Assembly (NCBI RefSeq): GCF_030944625.1 | Contig: NZ_JAUSXY010000001.1 | Coordinates: forward strand, 3,100,001 to 3,164,000 | Length of the DNA stretch: 64,000 bases | Source: Arthrobacter sp. SLBN-112 | Lineage (GTDB): Bacteria > Actinomycetota > Actinomycetes > Actinomycetales > Micrococcaceae | Reading direction: 5' to 3' | Part shown: one piece after another, positions 1-8,769 of the stretch | Layout: every line of letters begins with the position of its first letter | How positions within the stretch are numbered: the first letter of the stretch is position 1 | Translations under genes and position numbers: made by a program | The notes under the pieces: model-generated | Seen by the model: the letters and a program-made list of their open reading frames with translations, nothing else | Databases searched by the model: none | Told to the model about the DNA's origin: nothing

Positions 1-1765
1 CAAACGCCTGTTCCTGGGCCTGGTCGATCACCCGCGCCAAATCGGCGAGTTGTTCGTCCATCTTGTCCATGTCAATGGCGATGCCCGCGCGCTCCATGTC
101 CGCGAGGACACGGCTGACCGGAAGCTCAAGGGTGGACAGCAGCTCTTCAGCGCGGCGCTCCTTGAGTTCGTCTTCGAAGAAGCGGCTGAGGGCGAGCACG
201 ACGGCACCGGCCTGGACCAGGGCGTCGGCGGCGGCGGTGTCCCCGCCGTCAAACGACAACTCGAGTTGCCCGGCTTTGGCGGTGGCGGCGGGGATACCCA
301 CGTTGAGGTGGTGCTGGGCCAATTCCGCGAGCTCATAGGTGCGCCGGTCCGGCTCGATCAGGTAGCCGGAAATCGAGGTGTCGTCCACCACGCCGTCCAG
401 TTCAAGGCCGCGGGCCGCCAGGGCTTTCAGCGCCGCTTTGAAGCCGTGCATCACCTTGGGCGCTTCCGGGTCGCGGAGCCACGCTGCCAGGACGTTTTCG
501 GTATCGGCATCCTGGCCGGTGAGATCGACATAGACGGCGGCATCACCGCGGACGATCGCCAGCGCCGCTGCATCCTCGCCGATCCGTCCGGGCACGAGGT
601 CGACGGCGAGGGCGGAGCGGATGCCGGCTCCGGTGCCCAGGAACGCGGCAAGTTCCGCGGCGTCCGCGGGGGTGCTGTACTCGGGGGTTTCGATGCTGTC
701 CCGCTCCGCCGCCGGGGCATCGGAGTCGCCGTAGAGGGCGAAAAGCCGGCCGCGGATGGCCTTGAATTCGAGCTGGTCGAAGAGGTCCTCGAGGACTGCC
801 TGGTCCGGCCGCGGCTGGAAGAGATCATCGAGCGTGACCGGCAGGTCGAGGTCGGTGTGGAGCTGGTTCAGCCTGCGGTTGCGCTTGACGGCGTCGACAT
901 TTTCACGCAGGGCGTCGCCCACCTTGCCGCCAATGGAATCGATGTGTTCCAGGACCCCTTCGAGGCCGCCATAGAGGTTGATCCACTTGGCCGCAGTCTT
1001 AGGCCCGACACCGGGCACGCCGGGCAGGTTGTCCGCCGTCTCCCCTACCAGGGCGGCGAGGTCCGAGTAACGAGACGGGCTGACGAAGTACTTGGCCTCG
1101 ATGGCGGCGGCGTCCATCCGGGGGATGTCACTGACGCCCTTCTTGGGATAGAGGACGAAGACGTTGTCCGTGATGAGCTGGAAGGCGTCCCGGTCACCGG
1201 AGACGAGGAGGACCTCGAAGCCGGCCTTTTCCCCCATGGCGGCAAGGGTGGCCAGGATGTCGTCGGCCTCGTAGCCGGGCATTTTGATGGTCTTGATCCC
1301 CCAGGCCTCCATCACCTGCCCGATGAGGTCGATCTGCCCGCTCATCTCGCGCGGCGTCTCATTCCGGCCGCCCTTATATTCGCTGTACTCGGCCTTGCGG
1401 TGGGTGGATTCGTCCGAGACGTCGAAGGCAACGGCCACGTGGGTGGGCTGCTGTTCCTTGATGAGGTTGATCAGCATGGACGTAAAACCGTGGATGGCGT
1501 TGGTGTGCTGGCCGTTGGCGGTGGAGAATTTGTCCGCCGGAAGCGCGAAGAAAGCCCTGAAAGCCATGGAGTGCCCGTCAAGCACCAGGAGCCGCGGCTG
1601 GCCGGTGATGGGGACAACGGGGGCAACAGTGGCGGAAACCGACCCGCCGGCAGCTGGGGCAGCGTCCTGGGCTGCCGGGCCCTGAGCGGTGGAAGAGGGC
1701 TGTGCCGCGGGCTCTTCCTCCAGGACCTGGGACGGGAAAGGGGCCGGTTTGGTTGTTTCACTCAC
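1..1765 (-). CDS. polA: DNA polymerase I, N-terminal 588 residues (3' end outside window)
   Basis: DNA polymerase I removes RNA primers and fills gaps in replication and excision repair. The reading frame begins at a GTG (1763-1765) and stays open to the window edge. A Pro/Ala/Gln-rich leader of about 55 residues precedes the 5'-3' exonuclease domain, which opens with LLVLDGHSMAFRAFFALP. The last visible residues (LARVIDQAQEQAF) match the start of the polymerase thumb/palm region of the family. About 588 of roughly 890 residues are present, so the polymerase active site lies outside. The start is only 19 bases from the divergent thioesterase gene, so the two promoters must overlap. Confidence 0.95.
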   Translation of the reverse strand, partial: MSETTKPAPFPSQVLEEEPAAQPSSTAQGPAAQDAAPAAGGSVSATVAPVVPITGQPRLLVLDGHSMAFRAFFALPADKFSTANGQHTNAIHGFTSMLINLIKEQQPTHVAVAFDVSDESTHRKAEYSEYKGGRNETPREMSGQIDLIGQVMEAWGIKTIKMPGYEADDILATLAAMGEKAGFEVLLVSGDRDAFQLITDNVFVLYPKKGVSDIPRMDAAAIEAKYFVSPSRYSDLAALVGETADNLPGVPGVGPKTAAKWINLYGGLEGVLEHIDSIGGKVGDALRENVDAVKRNRRLNQLHTDLDLPVTLDDLFQPRPDQAVLEDLFDQLEFKAIRGRLFALYGDSDAPAAERDSIETPEYSTPADAAELAAFLGTGAGIRSALAVDLVPGRIGEDAAALAIVRGDAAVYVDLTGQDADTENVLAAWLRDPEAPKVMHGFKAALKALAARGLELDGVVDDTSISGYLIEPDRRTYELAELAQHHLNVGIPAATAKAGQLELSFDGGDTAAADALVQAGAVVLALSRFFEDELKERRAEELLSTLELPVSRVLADMERAGIAIDMDKMDEQLADLARVIDQAQEQAF

Positions 1766-1784
1766 AGGTGCCAGCCTAGTTGCC

Positions 1785-2249
1785 ATGACAGACAATTTCA
1801 CGCCGGGCCCCTTCGCCGAGGAGCTGGCAGCCGCCGGTATTCCCGACCACATGCACGACTGGCTGGGCACGTTCGGCGTCGGCGCCCTGGTGGTCAAAAT
1901 GGGGATCCATTTCCTGGAGATGAGCCCTGAACGGACCGTTGCCACCATGCCGGTGGAGGGCAATACGCAGGTGGCGGGAATCCTCCACGGCGGCGCCCAC
2001 GTGGTGCTGGCGGAAACCCTTGGCTCGTTCGCCGCCGGGATGCACGCGGGCCCGGGCCGGCATGCCGTCGGCATCGAGGTCAACGCCACCCATCACCGGT
2101 CAATTGCGAATGGCCTGGTAACGGGTACGTGCACCGCTATCCATTTGGGCCGCACCCTCACCACCCATGAAGTGGTCATGACCGACGCCCGGGGGCGGCG
2201 GCTGTCATCCGCCCGGATCACCAACATGCTCCGGGACAACGCCGGCTGA
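1785..2249 (+). CDS. PaaI-family hotdog thioesterase
   Basis: A 154-residue hotdog-fold protein of the PaaI / 4-hydroxybenzoyl-CoA thioesterase type, expected to hydrolyse acyl-CoA esters in the cytosol. The HGGAHVVLAETLG segment near residues 66-78 is the typical helix of the fold, with the HGG turn and an acidic residue (Glu) in the catalytic position. The ATG at 1785 is chosen because the hotdog domain begins right after it; the longer upstream frame runs into the polA start. Its 3' end is one base from the convergent reductase gene. The substrate cannot be predicted. Confidence 0.9.
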   Translation: MTDNFTPGPFAEELAAAGIPDHMHDWLGTFGVGALVVKMGIHFLEMSPERTVATMPVEGNTQVAGILHGGAHVVLAETLGSFAAGMHAGPGRHAVGIEVNATHHRSIANGLVTGTCTAIHLGRTLTTHEVVMTDARGRRLSSARITNMLRDNAG

Positions 2250-2250
2250 A

Positions 2251-2817
2251 TCAGGCAGTGCCAGGACCGGCTGTTCCCCCGGCCAGCAGGTAGCGCAACT
2301 CGACGATCCCCCTGCCCAGGGTGCGGGAGGCAGCCAGCTCAAGGGGCGGCGTCGGGCCCGCCAGCGGCAGGAGCCGCTTACCCTCCCCCAACACCACCGG
2401 AATAAGGGAGAGGATGATCTCATCCAGCAGGCCGGCATCCGCAAACTGGGCTGCCAGGTTGCCGCCGCCCACCACCCAGATGTTCCGGCCTTGCGCGGAC
2501 TCCCGGAAGTCGGGAATGAACTCGGCCACGTCTCCGCGGACGAACGTGACGTCGGCGCCATCGGGGGCTGTGTACTCGTGGTGCGTGAAAACATAGGCTG
2601 GCGTGCCCGCATATGGCCAAGTTCCGGCGTCATGCTCCTGCAGCCAGGCGTAGGTCTCCCCGCCCATGACAATGCATCCCACCCCGGCTATGAAGGCGTC
2701 GTAGCTCTCCGCTCCGCCCTCGAAGCCGTCGAACTGCAGGAGCCAGCCGAGATCGTCCGTGGACGTGGCGATGAACCCGTCCAGGGACGCGGCTACGAAA
2801 TATTGGATGCGCGGCAT
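2251..2817 (-). CDS. Dihydrofolate reductase family protein (RibD C-terminal-like)
   Basis: A 188-residue NADPH-dependent reductase-fold protein. It starts with MPRIQYFVAASLDGFIA, the usual first strand of the DHFR/RibD-C superfamily. It carries the GGETYAW segment near residue 52 and WVVGGGNLAAQF near 113-124, where this family binds the nucleotide. Proteins of this kind (YwjB/YyaP-like) are common in Actinobacteria, and most have no proven substrate. It is not the folA enzyme: the length fits the RibD-C-like branch. Confidence 0.88.
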   Translation of the reverse strand: MPRIQYFVAASLDGFIATSTDDLGWLLQFDGFEGGAESYDAFIAGVGCIVMGGETYAWLQEHDAGTWPYAGTPAYVFTHHEYTAPDGADVTFVRGDVAEFIPDFRESAQGRNIWVVGGGNLAAQFADAGLLDEIILSLIPVVLGEGKRLLPLAGPTPPLELAASRTLGRGIVELRYLLAGGTAGPGTA

Positions 2818-2864
2818 GGGCCCAGCCTAGCCAACGCCGGCGGCGCTGCCCAGGACCGTGCCTG

Positions 2865-3086
2865 CTACTTGGTGAAGTACGGGATGATCAGGTACAGCCC
2901 GAGCAGCACAGCCACGCCGCAGAGGCCAAAGCACAGGTAGGCGACGGAGCGTTTGACTCCGGGGGATGACTGCTGGGCGTCAGCGGCGATTGCGGTAAAC
3001 CTGACGCCGAGCGAATAAAGGGTAACCACGACGGCGGCGGATACGAGGGTGGTGCCTGCGACGGTCAGGAGTTCCAACCACTTCAT
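2865..3086 (-). CDS. Small membrane protein co-transcribed with the phosphate transporter
   Basis: A 73-residue protein with two predicted membrane helices (about residues 5-28 and 47-70) and a short polar loop with AADAQQSSPG. It overlaps the end of the upstream PiT gene by four bases (ATGA), so translation is probably coupled. I do not recognise a family. The position suggests an accessory subunit or stabiliser of the transporter, but that is inference from context only. Confidence 0.75.
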   Translation of the reverse strand: MKWLELLTVAGTTLVSAAVVVTLYSLGVRFTAIAADAQQSSPGVKRSVAYLCFGLCGVAVLLGLYLIIPYFTK

Positions 3087-4336
3087 CGCTGATTCTCCTT
3101 GGGGGTGTTGGCAGCTGCGTCAGCCTCGGCCTTGGCTTGTTCTTTCGCTTTGGCCCGGGCGCGTGCCATGGCCTTTTTCTTGGCGAAGCGGACGGCCTGG
3201 CCGGCTTCCTCGACCTCGACGGAGTTTTGGTGGCCCACAGAGGACTTGCGCGAGTAGAAGAACATGAACAGCACTGCGGCGCTGCCGGCCACCGCGGCGA
3301 TGAGCACGCCCACGGGGCCGGTTTCCACCAGCAGTGCCGTCAAGGCGCCGACGATACCCGCTGCCGGCAGGGTGAATAGCCAGCCCAGCGCGATCTTGCC
3401 CACCATGTTCCAGCGGACGGTGGTTCCACGGCGTCCCATTCCGGAGCCGATGACTGAGCCTGATGCCACCTGCGTGGTGGAGAGGGCGAAGCCAAGGTGG
3501 GAGGAGGCAAGAATGGCGGACGCGGTGCTGGTCTCAGCCGCAAAGCCCTGCGCGGGCTTTACCTCCGTCAGGCCCGAACCCATGGTGCGGATGATGCGCC
3601 AGCCACCGGCATAGGTGCCGATCGCGATGGCCAGGGCGCAGGCCGTGATGACCCAGAGCTGCGGACCCGAGCCGGGAGCCTGGCTGCCGGCGGCGATCAG
3701 GACCAGGGTGATGATGCCCATGGTCTTCTGGGCATCATTGGTGCCGTGGGCAAGGGCCACCAGGCTGGAGGTGAAGATCTGGCCGGTGCGGAAGCCGCCA
3801 CGCTTCTGGGTGAGCTTGTTGCCCGTCTCAGGATCGTGGCGGGCGGTGAGCGCGTAGGCCAAGCGGGTACACACATAGGCTGCAAGGCCGGCTATGACCG
3901 GGGCAAAGACGGCGGGAAGGATGACCTTCTGCAGCAGGCTCTCGAAGTTGACGGAGCTGAATCCTGCCCCGACCACGGCGGCGCCGATCAAGCCCCCGAA
4001 GAGTGCATGCGATGAGCTGGAGGGCAGGCCCTTGAGCCAGGTGACCATGTTCCACAGGACGGCTCCCATGAGTCCGGCAAAGATGATCTCCGGGGTGATC
4101 TGCACGCCTCCGGATCCTTCGCGGATGATTCCGCCCGACACCGTCTTGGCCACCTCTGTTGAGAGGAAGGCGCCCACCAGGTTCAGGACGGCAGCCAGGG
4201 CCACCGCTGTCCGCGGTTTGATGGCGCCCGTTGCGATGGGTGTGGCCATGGCGTTTGCGGTGTCGTGGAACCCGTTCGTGAAGTCGAAAAATAGTGCCAG
4301 TGCTATGACCAGCGCCACCATGAAGGTGATATCCAC
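3083..4336 (-). CDS. pit: Low-affinity inorganic phosphate transporter, PiT family
   Basis: A 417-residue polytopic protein that imports metal-phosphate complexes in symport with protons. Both PiT signature repeats are visible: NGFHDTANAMAT near residues 21-32 and LAHGTNDAQKTMG in the second half, related by internal duplication. WLKGLPSSSSHALFGGL is also typical. The C-terminus is a charged, Ala/Lys/Arg-rich cytoplasmic tail. The start is a GTG (4334-4336). The gene leads a two-gene operon with the small membrane protein. Confidence 0.93.
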   Translation of the reverse strand: MDITFMVALVIALALFFDFTNGFHDTANAMATPIATGAIKPRTAVALAAVLNLVGAFLSTEVAKTVSGGIIREGSGGVQITPEIIFAGLMGAVLWNMVTWLKGLPSSSSHALFGGLIGAAVVGAGFSSVNFESLLQKVILPAVFAPVIAGLAAYVCTRLAYALTARHDPETGNKLTQKRGGFRTGQIFTSSLVALAHGTNDAQKTMGIITLVLIAAGSQAPGSGPQLWVITACALAIAIGTYAGGWRIIRTMGSGLTEVKPAQGFAAETSTASAILASSHLGFALSTTQVASGSVIGSGMGRRGTTVRWNMVGKIALGWLFTLPAAGIVGALTALLVETGPVGVLIAAVAGSAAVLFMFFYSRKSSVGHQNSVEVEEAGQAVRFAKKKAMARARAKAKEQAKAEADAAANTPKENQR

Positions 4337-4593
4337 CTGTTGCCCAATCTGCAGAGTCGACGTTCAGCAGTTTCTCCTACCAGGCTGCCTTGCACAGCAT
4401 AGTTCACCAGCAGTTTGCGTGGAATGACTTGCGGCGGGGGCCAAGACCGGCGGGAAACCTTATCGATCGTACGCGTCCCCGGCATGAGGACAAAACAGTG
4501 GCCGGGCCCGGAAAACGAGCGGCAGTCCCCTTCCGGCGGACGCAATTCCGCGGCAACGCGGCCGAGACGAGGCGCGTGCCGTACACCGCGGTG

Positions 4594-5280
4594 TCAGCCC
4601 TGGTGGAACTGCGCCGGCCGGGGCGGCGCGTCCAGTTCCGGGGCGATCTTCTCCTCGATGGCGGCGACGGTCACATCCGGCAGGACGATCAGGCCGTCCA
4701 GTTCCCGCCGGGCCCGCTTGTAGGCTGCCTGGCGTTCGGCGGGCGTCGCCGCCTGGTTCTCCGCAATCATCAGCAGCTTCCGTGCCGTGGCCAGCCGTTC
4801 ACGTTCGGGACCGCTGAACTTGCTGTCCCTGATCCGCTTGGCTTCCCGTTCCGCCACGTCCAGCGCCACCGCGAAGTTATTGACGGCCTGCCGGTACGCT
4901 TCAAGGCCGGTCACAGAGGTGAGGTCCGCGGCGGATGCCGGCCGCTGGCCGTCTGCTTCCCGCTTAGCACGCAGGAAGGCGACCGTAAGAGGCTCACGGA
5001 CGTCCGTCATGAGCGGAAAGTCGATGAGCTTGCCGACATCGAGTTCGTAGTCCAGCCACCGTTTGTTGGTGGCGTCATGGGCAGCCATCAGCGCCCGCAC
5101 CTCGGCCGTGGACGCCCTCTCGGCTTCGCGCGCCCGGTTCTTGAGGTTGTACAGTTCAACCCGGCGCCGGTGACGCCGGTCTGCGGCTCGGCGCCAGCCG
5201 CCGGCCCAACGGCCGGCGAACGCCATCAGCGGGAAAACCAGCCACCACTTGTCGGCAAGAAAATCCATAAGTGGACTCAC
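4594..5280 (-). CDS. Hypothetical protein with N-terminal membrane anchor
   Basis: A 228-residue protein I do not recognise. The first 28 residues form one likely membrane helix (WWLVFPLMAFAGRWAGGW), followed by an Arg-rich stretch and a long helical, charged cytoplasmic region. The GTG at 5280 has GAGG about eight bases upstream; an ATG four codons downstream (5268) is an alternative start. The 257 bases between this gene and the phosphate transporter show no other coding sequence. Confidence 0.7.
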   Translation of the reverse strand: MSPLMDFLADKWWLVFPLMAFAGRWAGGWRRAADRRHRRRVELYNLKNRAREAERASTAEVRALMAAHDATNKRWLDYELDVGKLIDFPLMTDVREPLTVAFLRAKREADGQRPASAADLTSVTGLEAYRQAVNNFAVALDVAEREAKRIRDSKFSGPERERLATARKLLMIAENQAATPAERQAAYKRARRELDGLIVLPDVTVAAIEEKIAPELDAPPRPAQFHQG

Positions 5281-5399
5281 GTGTCCATCCTCGCAGGATG
5301 AGGGGCCCGCCTCAAGGAGTTGGGCGGGGTGGATTCAGCAGGCCGTGGCGGGGACAGCGGTGGCCTGCCGTCCCAGCCACGGCCTGCAGGGGCCGCCGC

Positions 5400-5831
5400 T
5401 CAGGGAGCCTGTGTGGCTTGGGCGCCGTTGACGTTGACCAGCCAGGACACGCCAAACCGGTCGCTGCACATGCCGAAAACGTCGCCCCAGGGCGCCTTTT
5501 CCATGGGGACTGTCACCGTGCCGCCCCCGCCGCTGAGCTTCTCGTAGTAGCCGCGGAGCTCTGCTTCGTTGTCGCCGCTGAGGGAAACGGAAATCGACGA
5601 ACCCGGGTGGTATTCCATGCTGTTGGGGGTGTCGGCGCCCATGAGCACCATGCCCTGCGTGGTGGTGAGCATGCCGTGCATGATCTTCTCGGCTTCGGCA
5701 GGATCGTCGCTGGCCTGGAAGTCGGCAAACGTGCTCATCGTCAGTTCGCCGCCGAAGACGGACTGGTAGAAGTTCATTGCCTCGCGGGCGTTGTCCCGGA
5801 AGCTCAGGTAGGGATTGAGGATGGTGGGCAT
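5400..5831 (-). CDS. VOC-fold protein, PhnB-like (glyoxalase superfamily)
   Basis: A 143-residue protein of the vicinal-oxygen-chelate superfamily, PhnB-like branch. It begins MPTILNPYLSFRDNAREAMNFY, contains YQSVFGGELTMSTF, and ends with WGDVFGMCSDRFGVSWLVN, the usual last strand of PhnB-like proteins. These fold as paired beta-alpha-beta modules and bind metals or small molecules; most members have no proven reaction. It stands alone between a membrane protein and a divergent YrdC-like gene. Confidence 0.9.
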   Translation of the reverse strand: MPTILNPYLSFRDNAREAMNFYQSVFGGELTMSTFADFQASDDPAEAEKIMHGMLTTTQGMVLMGADTPNSMEYHPGSSISVSLSGDNEAELRGYYEKLSGGGGTVTVPMEKAPWGDVFGMCSDRFGVSWLVNVNGAQATQAP

Positions 5832-6003
5832 AGCGGGTTCTCCTTCACGTGACCGGAACGGGTGCAGACTCCATCCTGCCCGATCCGGCCCTGGCCCGGT
5901 AGGGGATGCCTCCCCTGTTCATCCCGTGTTTCACGGACCCGGAAAGACAGCCCGGACACCCCGGAGATGGTGCGGCGCGGCCCCGGGAACGTAGGCTCGG
6001 GTC

Positions 6004-6624
6004 ATGGCCAGATTCTTTGATGTTCACCCGCACGACCCCCAGCCGCGCGCCATTGCGCAGGCAGTCAAAATCATTCGCGACGGCGGCCTGATCGCCTACC
6101 CCACGGACTCCTGCTATGCCCTGGGCGCCCAGATGGGCAACAAGGAGGCCCTGGACCGCATCCGGAGCATCCGCCACCTGGATGACAAGCACCATTTCAC
6201 GCTCGTGTGCCGGGATTTTGCCCAGTTGGGACAGCTCGTGAACATTGGAAACGACGTCTTCCGCAGCATCAAGGCCGTCACTCCGGGCAGCTACACGTTC
6301 ATCCTCCCTGCCACCAAGGAGGTTCCGAAGCGCCTGCTCCACCCGAAGAAGAAAACAGTGGGGGTACGGATTCCGGATAACCGGGTGGTCCAGGCGCTCC
6401 TTGCCGAACTCGGTGAGCCCCTGCTTTCCAGCACGCTCCTGCTGCCGGACGAGGAGGACCCGCTGACCGTGGGCTGGGAGATCAAGGAGCGGCTGGACCA
6501 TCAGGTGGATGCCGTGATCGACGCCGGGGACTGCGGAGCCGAGCCCACCACCGTGGTGGATTTCTCCAGTGGCGTGGCGGAAGTTGTCCGGCACGGCATG
6601 GGCGACGCGTCCCGCTTCGAGTAA
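6004..6624 (+). CDS. YrdC/Sua5/YciO-family protein, putative threonylcarbamoyl-AMP synthase
   Basis: A 206-residue YrdC-domain protein. GLIAYPTDSCYALGAQ near residues 30-45 and the basic KRLLHPKKKTVGVRIP region near 111-126 form the nucleotide-binding cleft known in Sua5/YrdC/YciO. The length fits the short YciO-like branch without the C-terminal Sua5 domain. It may make threonylcarbamoyl-AMP for the t6A tRNA modification, but YciO paralogs can lack that activity, so the function is tentative. Confidence 0.88.
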   Translation: MARFFDVHPHDPQPRAIAQAVKIIRDGGLIAYPTDSCYALGAQMGNKEALDRIRSIRHLDDKHHFTLVCRDFAQLGQLVNIGNDVFRSIKAVTPGSYTFILPATKEVPKRLLHPKKKTVGVRIPDNRVVQALLAELGEPLLSSTLLLPDEEDPLTVGWEIKERLDHQVDAVIDAGDCGAEPTTVVDFSSGVAEVVRHGMGDASRFE

Positions 6625-6650
6625 CGGCCTCCCCTGCCACGGGGGCCGTT
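6623..6650. terminator. Convergent hairpin terminator
   Basis: AACGGCC (6623-6629) pairs with GGCCGTT (6644-6650), and G/C residues inside can extend the stem. It starts within the stop codon of the YrdC-like gene and lies 28 bases before the end of the convergent polymerase gene, so it could stop transcription from both sides. There is no long T tail. Confidence 0.5.
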
Positions 6651-6677
6651 GTAGACGGTGCCCTTGGGACGGTGCCG

Positions 6678-7700
6678 TCAGTCCTGTTTGCGCGCCCGGC
6701 TGGGCTGCACCCTGGGCGGTTCGCCCGGCATCTTGGGGTAGTCCGGCGGGAAGGGCATCTCCCCCAGGCCGTCCTTGCAGTCGCGGTCCCACCACTCCAG
6801 CAGGGTGTCGATGGTGCCGGGGTTGGCGTGGAAGTCAGCCCAGGGGTCGCCGACGGTCTTCAGCCGCTCCGGGACGGTGAGGACGGTGAAGTCCTTCGGA
6901 TCGGCGTGTTCCAGTTCCGCCCAGGTGATGGGGCAGGACACCGGGGCGTGCGGCAGCGCGCGCGGGCTGTAGGCGCCCGCGATGGTGCGGTCACGGTTGG
7001 CCTGGTTGAAGTCGAGGAACACCCGGCGCCCCCGTTCTTCCTTCCACCAGGCGGTAGTGACCTTGTCCGGGATGCGGCGCTCAACTTCACGGGCCGCGGC
7101 GATGACGGCGTGGCGGACATCGAGGAACTCGCGGGTTGGTTCGATGGGTGCGTAGACGTGCAGGCCGCGGTTTCCGGAGGTCTTGATGAAGCCGGTAAGG
7201 CCCGCTTCGGCGAGGACGTCCTTGAGGACCAGGGCGGCGGGGACGGCGTCGCCGAAGTCTGTTCCGGGTTGCGGGTCAAGGTCGATGCGCAGTTGGTCCG
7301 GGTTGTCGGTGTTTTCTGCCCGGGACGGCCAGGGGTGGAACACCACCGTGTTCATCTGGACGGCCCAGACGGCGGCCGCGGGCTCGTCCAACACCAGTTG
7401 CGGGTGGGACCTGGCGCTGGGGTAGACGACTTTCACGGAGCGGATGAAGTCGGGGGTGCCCTTGGGCGGATTCTTGGAGAAGAACTGCTCGCCGTCGATG
7501 TTGCCGGAGAACCTCTGCAGCGCCACCGGCCGGTCTCCGTTCGCTGCGATGAACGCCCCGCCGACGTCGCAGATGTAGTTCACCAGGTCCAGTTTGGTCA
7601 ATCCGAGGTCGGGCCAGAGAACGCGGCTTGGACTGGAAATGCGCATTTCGCGCGGACCTTCGGGACCGGGAACCGTGATGGTGGTTTGTTCACTCGCCAT
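6678..7700 (-). CDS. LigD polymerase-domain protein (AEP primase-like), stand-alone
   Basis: A 340-residue member of the archaeo-eukaryotic primase superfamily, like the polymerase module of bacterial NHEJ protein LigD. QLRIDLDPQPGTDF (about 137-149) carries the metal-binding Asp pair, and KTSGNRGLHVYAP (about 167-179) is the conserved SGxxGxHVY motif. There is no ligase or nuclease domain and no Ku gene in the window. The ATG at 7700 is preferred; an upstream in-frame start would add 13 Arg/Val-rich residues. Likely role: NTP/dNTP addition at broken DNA ends. Confidence 0.9.
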   Translation of the reverse strand: MASEQTTITVPGPEGPREMRISSPSRVLWPDLGLTKLDLVNYICDVGGAFIAANGDRPVALQRFSGNIDGEQFFSKNPPKGTPDFIRSVKVVYPSARSHPQLVLDEPAAAVWAVQMNTVVFHPWPSRAENTDNPDQLRIDLDPQPGTDFGDAVPAALVLKDVLAEAGLTGFIKTSGNRGLHVYAPIEPTREFLDVRHAVIAAAREVERRIPDKVTTAWWKEERGRRVFLDFNQANRDRTIAGAYSPRALPHAPVSCPITWAELEHADPKDFTVLTVPERLKTVGDPWADFHANPGTIDTLLEWWDRDCKDGLGEMPFPPDYPKMPGEPPRVQPSRARKQD

Positions 7701-7768
7701 GGGGACAACGTACACCCGGCCGCGGGCGCGGACCGGCATATGCGGCTGCGCTCAGGCATGATGGACCC

Positions 7769-8447
7769 ATGCCCCACGACGACCAGCAGCTCGTCATCAC
7801 CGCAGGTGACGCAACGTTTTCGGCCAGCTACGCACGCCCGGAGAATCCCACGGCAACAGTTGTAGTGGCGCACGGCGCGGGCGCCGGGATGGACCACCCG
7901 TTTCTACGCGGGTTCACGGATGCCCTGAACTCCCTGGGCCTGGCGACGCTGCGCTTCAACTTCCCTTACCGGGAGGCGGGGCGGAAGTTCCCTGACCGCC
8001 CGCCGGCAGCCATCGCCGCGTGGCGGGCCGCGATGGCCGCTGCCTCGACCCCAGGCTGAAGCCCATGGGGATCCCGGAACCATCTGGGCAGCGGGGAAAT
8101 CCTTTGGCGGCCGGATGGCGTCCATGGCTGTTGCCGAGGGGATGGACGCAGCGGGCCTGGTGTATTTGGGCTACCCGCTGCATCCTCCCGGCAAGCCGGA
8201 GAAACTCCGGGACGAACACTTGTATGGCATGGCCACGCCCATGTTGTTCCTGCAGGGAACCCGCGACACGTTTGCCACACCGGCCCTCCTGTCAGGCGTT
8301 GTGTCGCGGATTGGACCAACAGCCGCGCTGGAGTGGGTGGAGGGCGGCGACCACTCCTTTGCGGTGGCGGGCAGGAAGCGGCCTGCCGATGAAGTGGGCG
8401 CGTCCTTGGCGGCATCGGTGGCCCGGTTTATCGCCGCGCACGCCTAG
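7769..8447 (+). pseudogene. Alpha/beta hydrolase (KANL3/Tex30-like), split by a +1 frameshift
   Basis: The first 96 codons encode the start of a dienelactone-hydrolase-like protein (VVVAHGAGAGMDHPF, FNFPYREAG) and stop at 8057-8059. The rest lies in another frame: TIWAAGKSFGGRMAS, with the nucleophile elbow GKSFGG, and later the acid LFLQGTRDTFA and the histidine GGDHSF. Removing one C from CCCC (8049-8052) joins the parts into one plausible 225-residue enzyme. The substrate is unknown. The break is either real decay or a homopolymer sequencing error. Confidence 0.85.
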
Positions 8448-8451
8448 GACG

Positions 8452-8616
8452 CTAAGCGGCGTCCTCGTGCCACCAGCCCTCCCACGCAGCGGAGGTGAGC
8501 TGCCCGGCAGGGAAAGCACCCGCCGTGGCGGCTTCCCCCGACTGGCCCTCGTGGCGCCGGCCGTCGTCGCCGCGCCGGACATCGAGCAAAAGGTTCAGGC
8601 TGTTCAAGAGAAACAT
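8452..8616 (-). CDS. Small hypothetical protein, 54 residues
   Basis: A short frame from an ATG at 8616, preceded by a good ribosome site (GGAAGGA) about six bases upstream. The product starts MFLLNSLNLLLDVRRGDDGRR and ends GWWHEDAA. It has a hydrophobic N-terminus and an acidic/tryptophan-rich C-terminus. I do not recognise it. It abuts the convergent hydrolase remnant. The ribosome site and codon use support it, but no homology does. Confidence 0.45.
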   Translation of the reverse strand: MFLLNSLNLLLDVRRGDDGRRHEGQSGEAATAGAFPAGQLTSAAWEGWWHEDAA

Positions 8617-8754
8617 GGTTCCGTCCTTCCTGGTGGTGAATGGACAACGCCGTCCATGTAGCAAGGAGCCTAGCCAGCGGATGTTTCACCACGGCGACAA
8701 GAGGTTTCGGCTGTGTATCGGAGATCTCACGGGCAGGCCGCGGGCGCTGTGCAC

Positions 8755-8769
8755 CGCCGGTAGCCGGCG
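8755..8769 (-). terminator. Short GC hairpin after hrpB
   Basis: CGCCGG (8755-8760) and CCGGCG (8764-8769) form a six-pair stem with a three-base loop just past the hrpB stop codon. It is short, with no T run, so only weak evidence for termination. Confidence 0.3.

Noticed and set aside
50..1930. A 626-codon open frame on the plus strand
   Set aside because: It is antisense to polA. Its product is Gly/Val/Asp-rich, with no domain; high-GC third codon positions keep opposite frames open.
6672..7865. A 397-codon plus-strand frame
   Set aside because: Antisense to the LigD-type polymerase gene, which has clear motifs.
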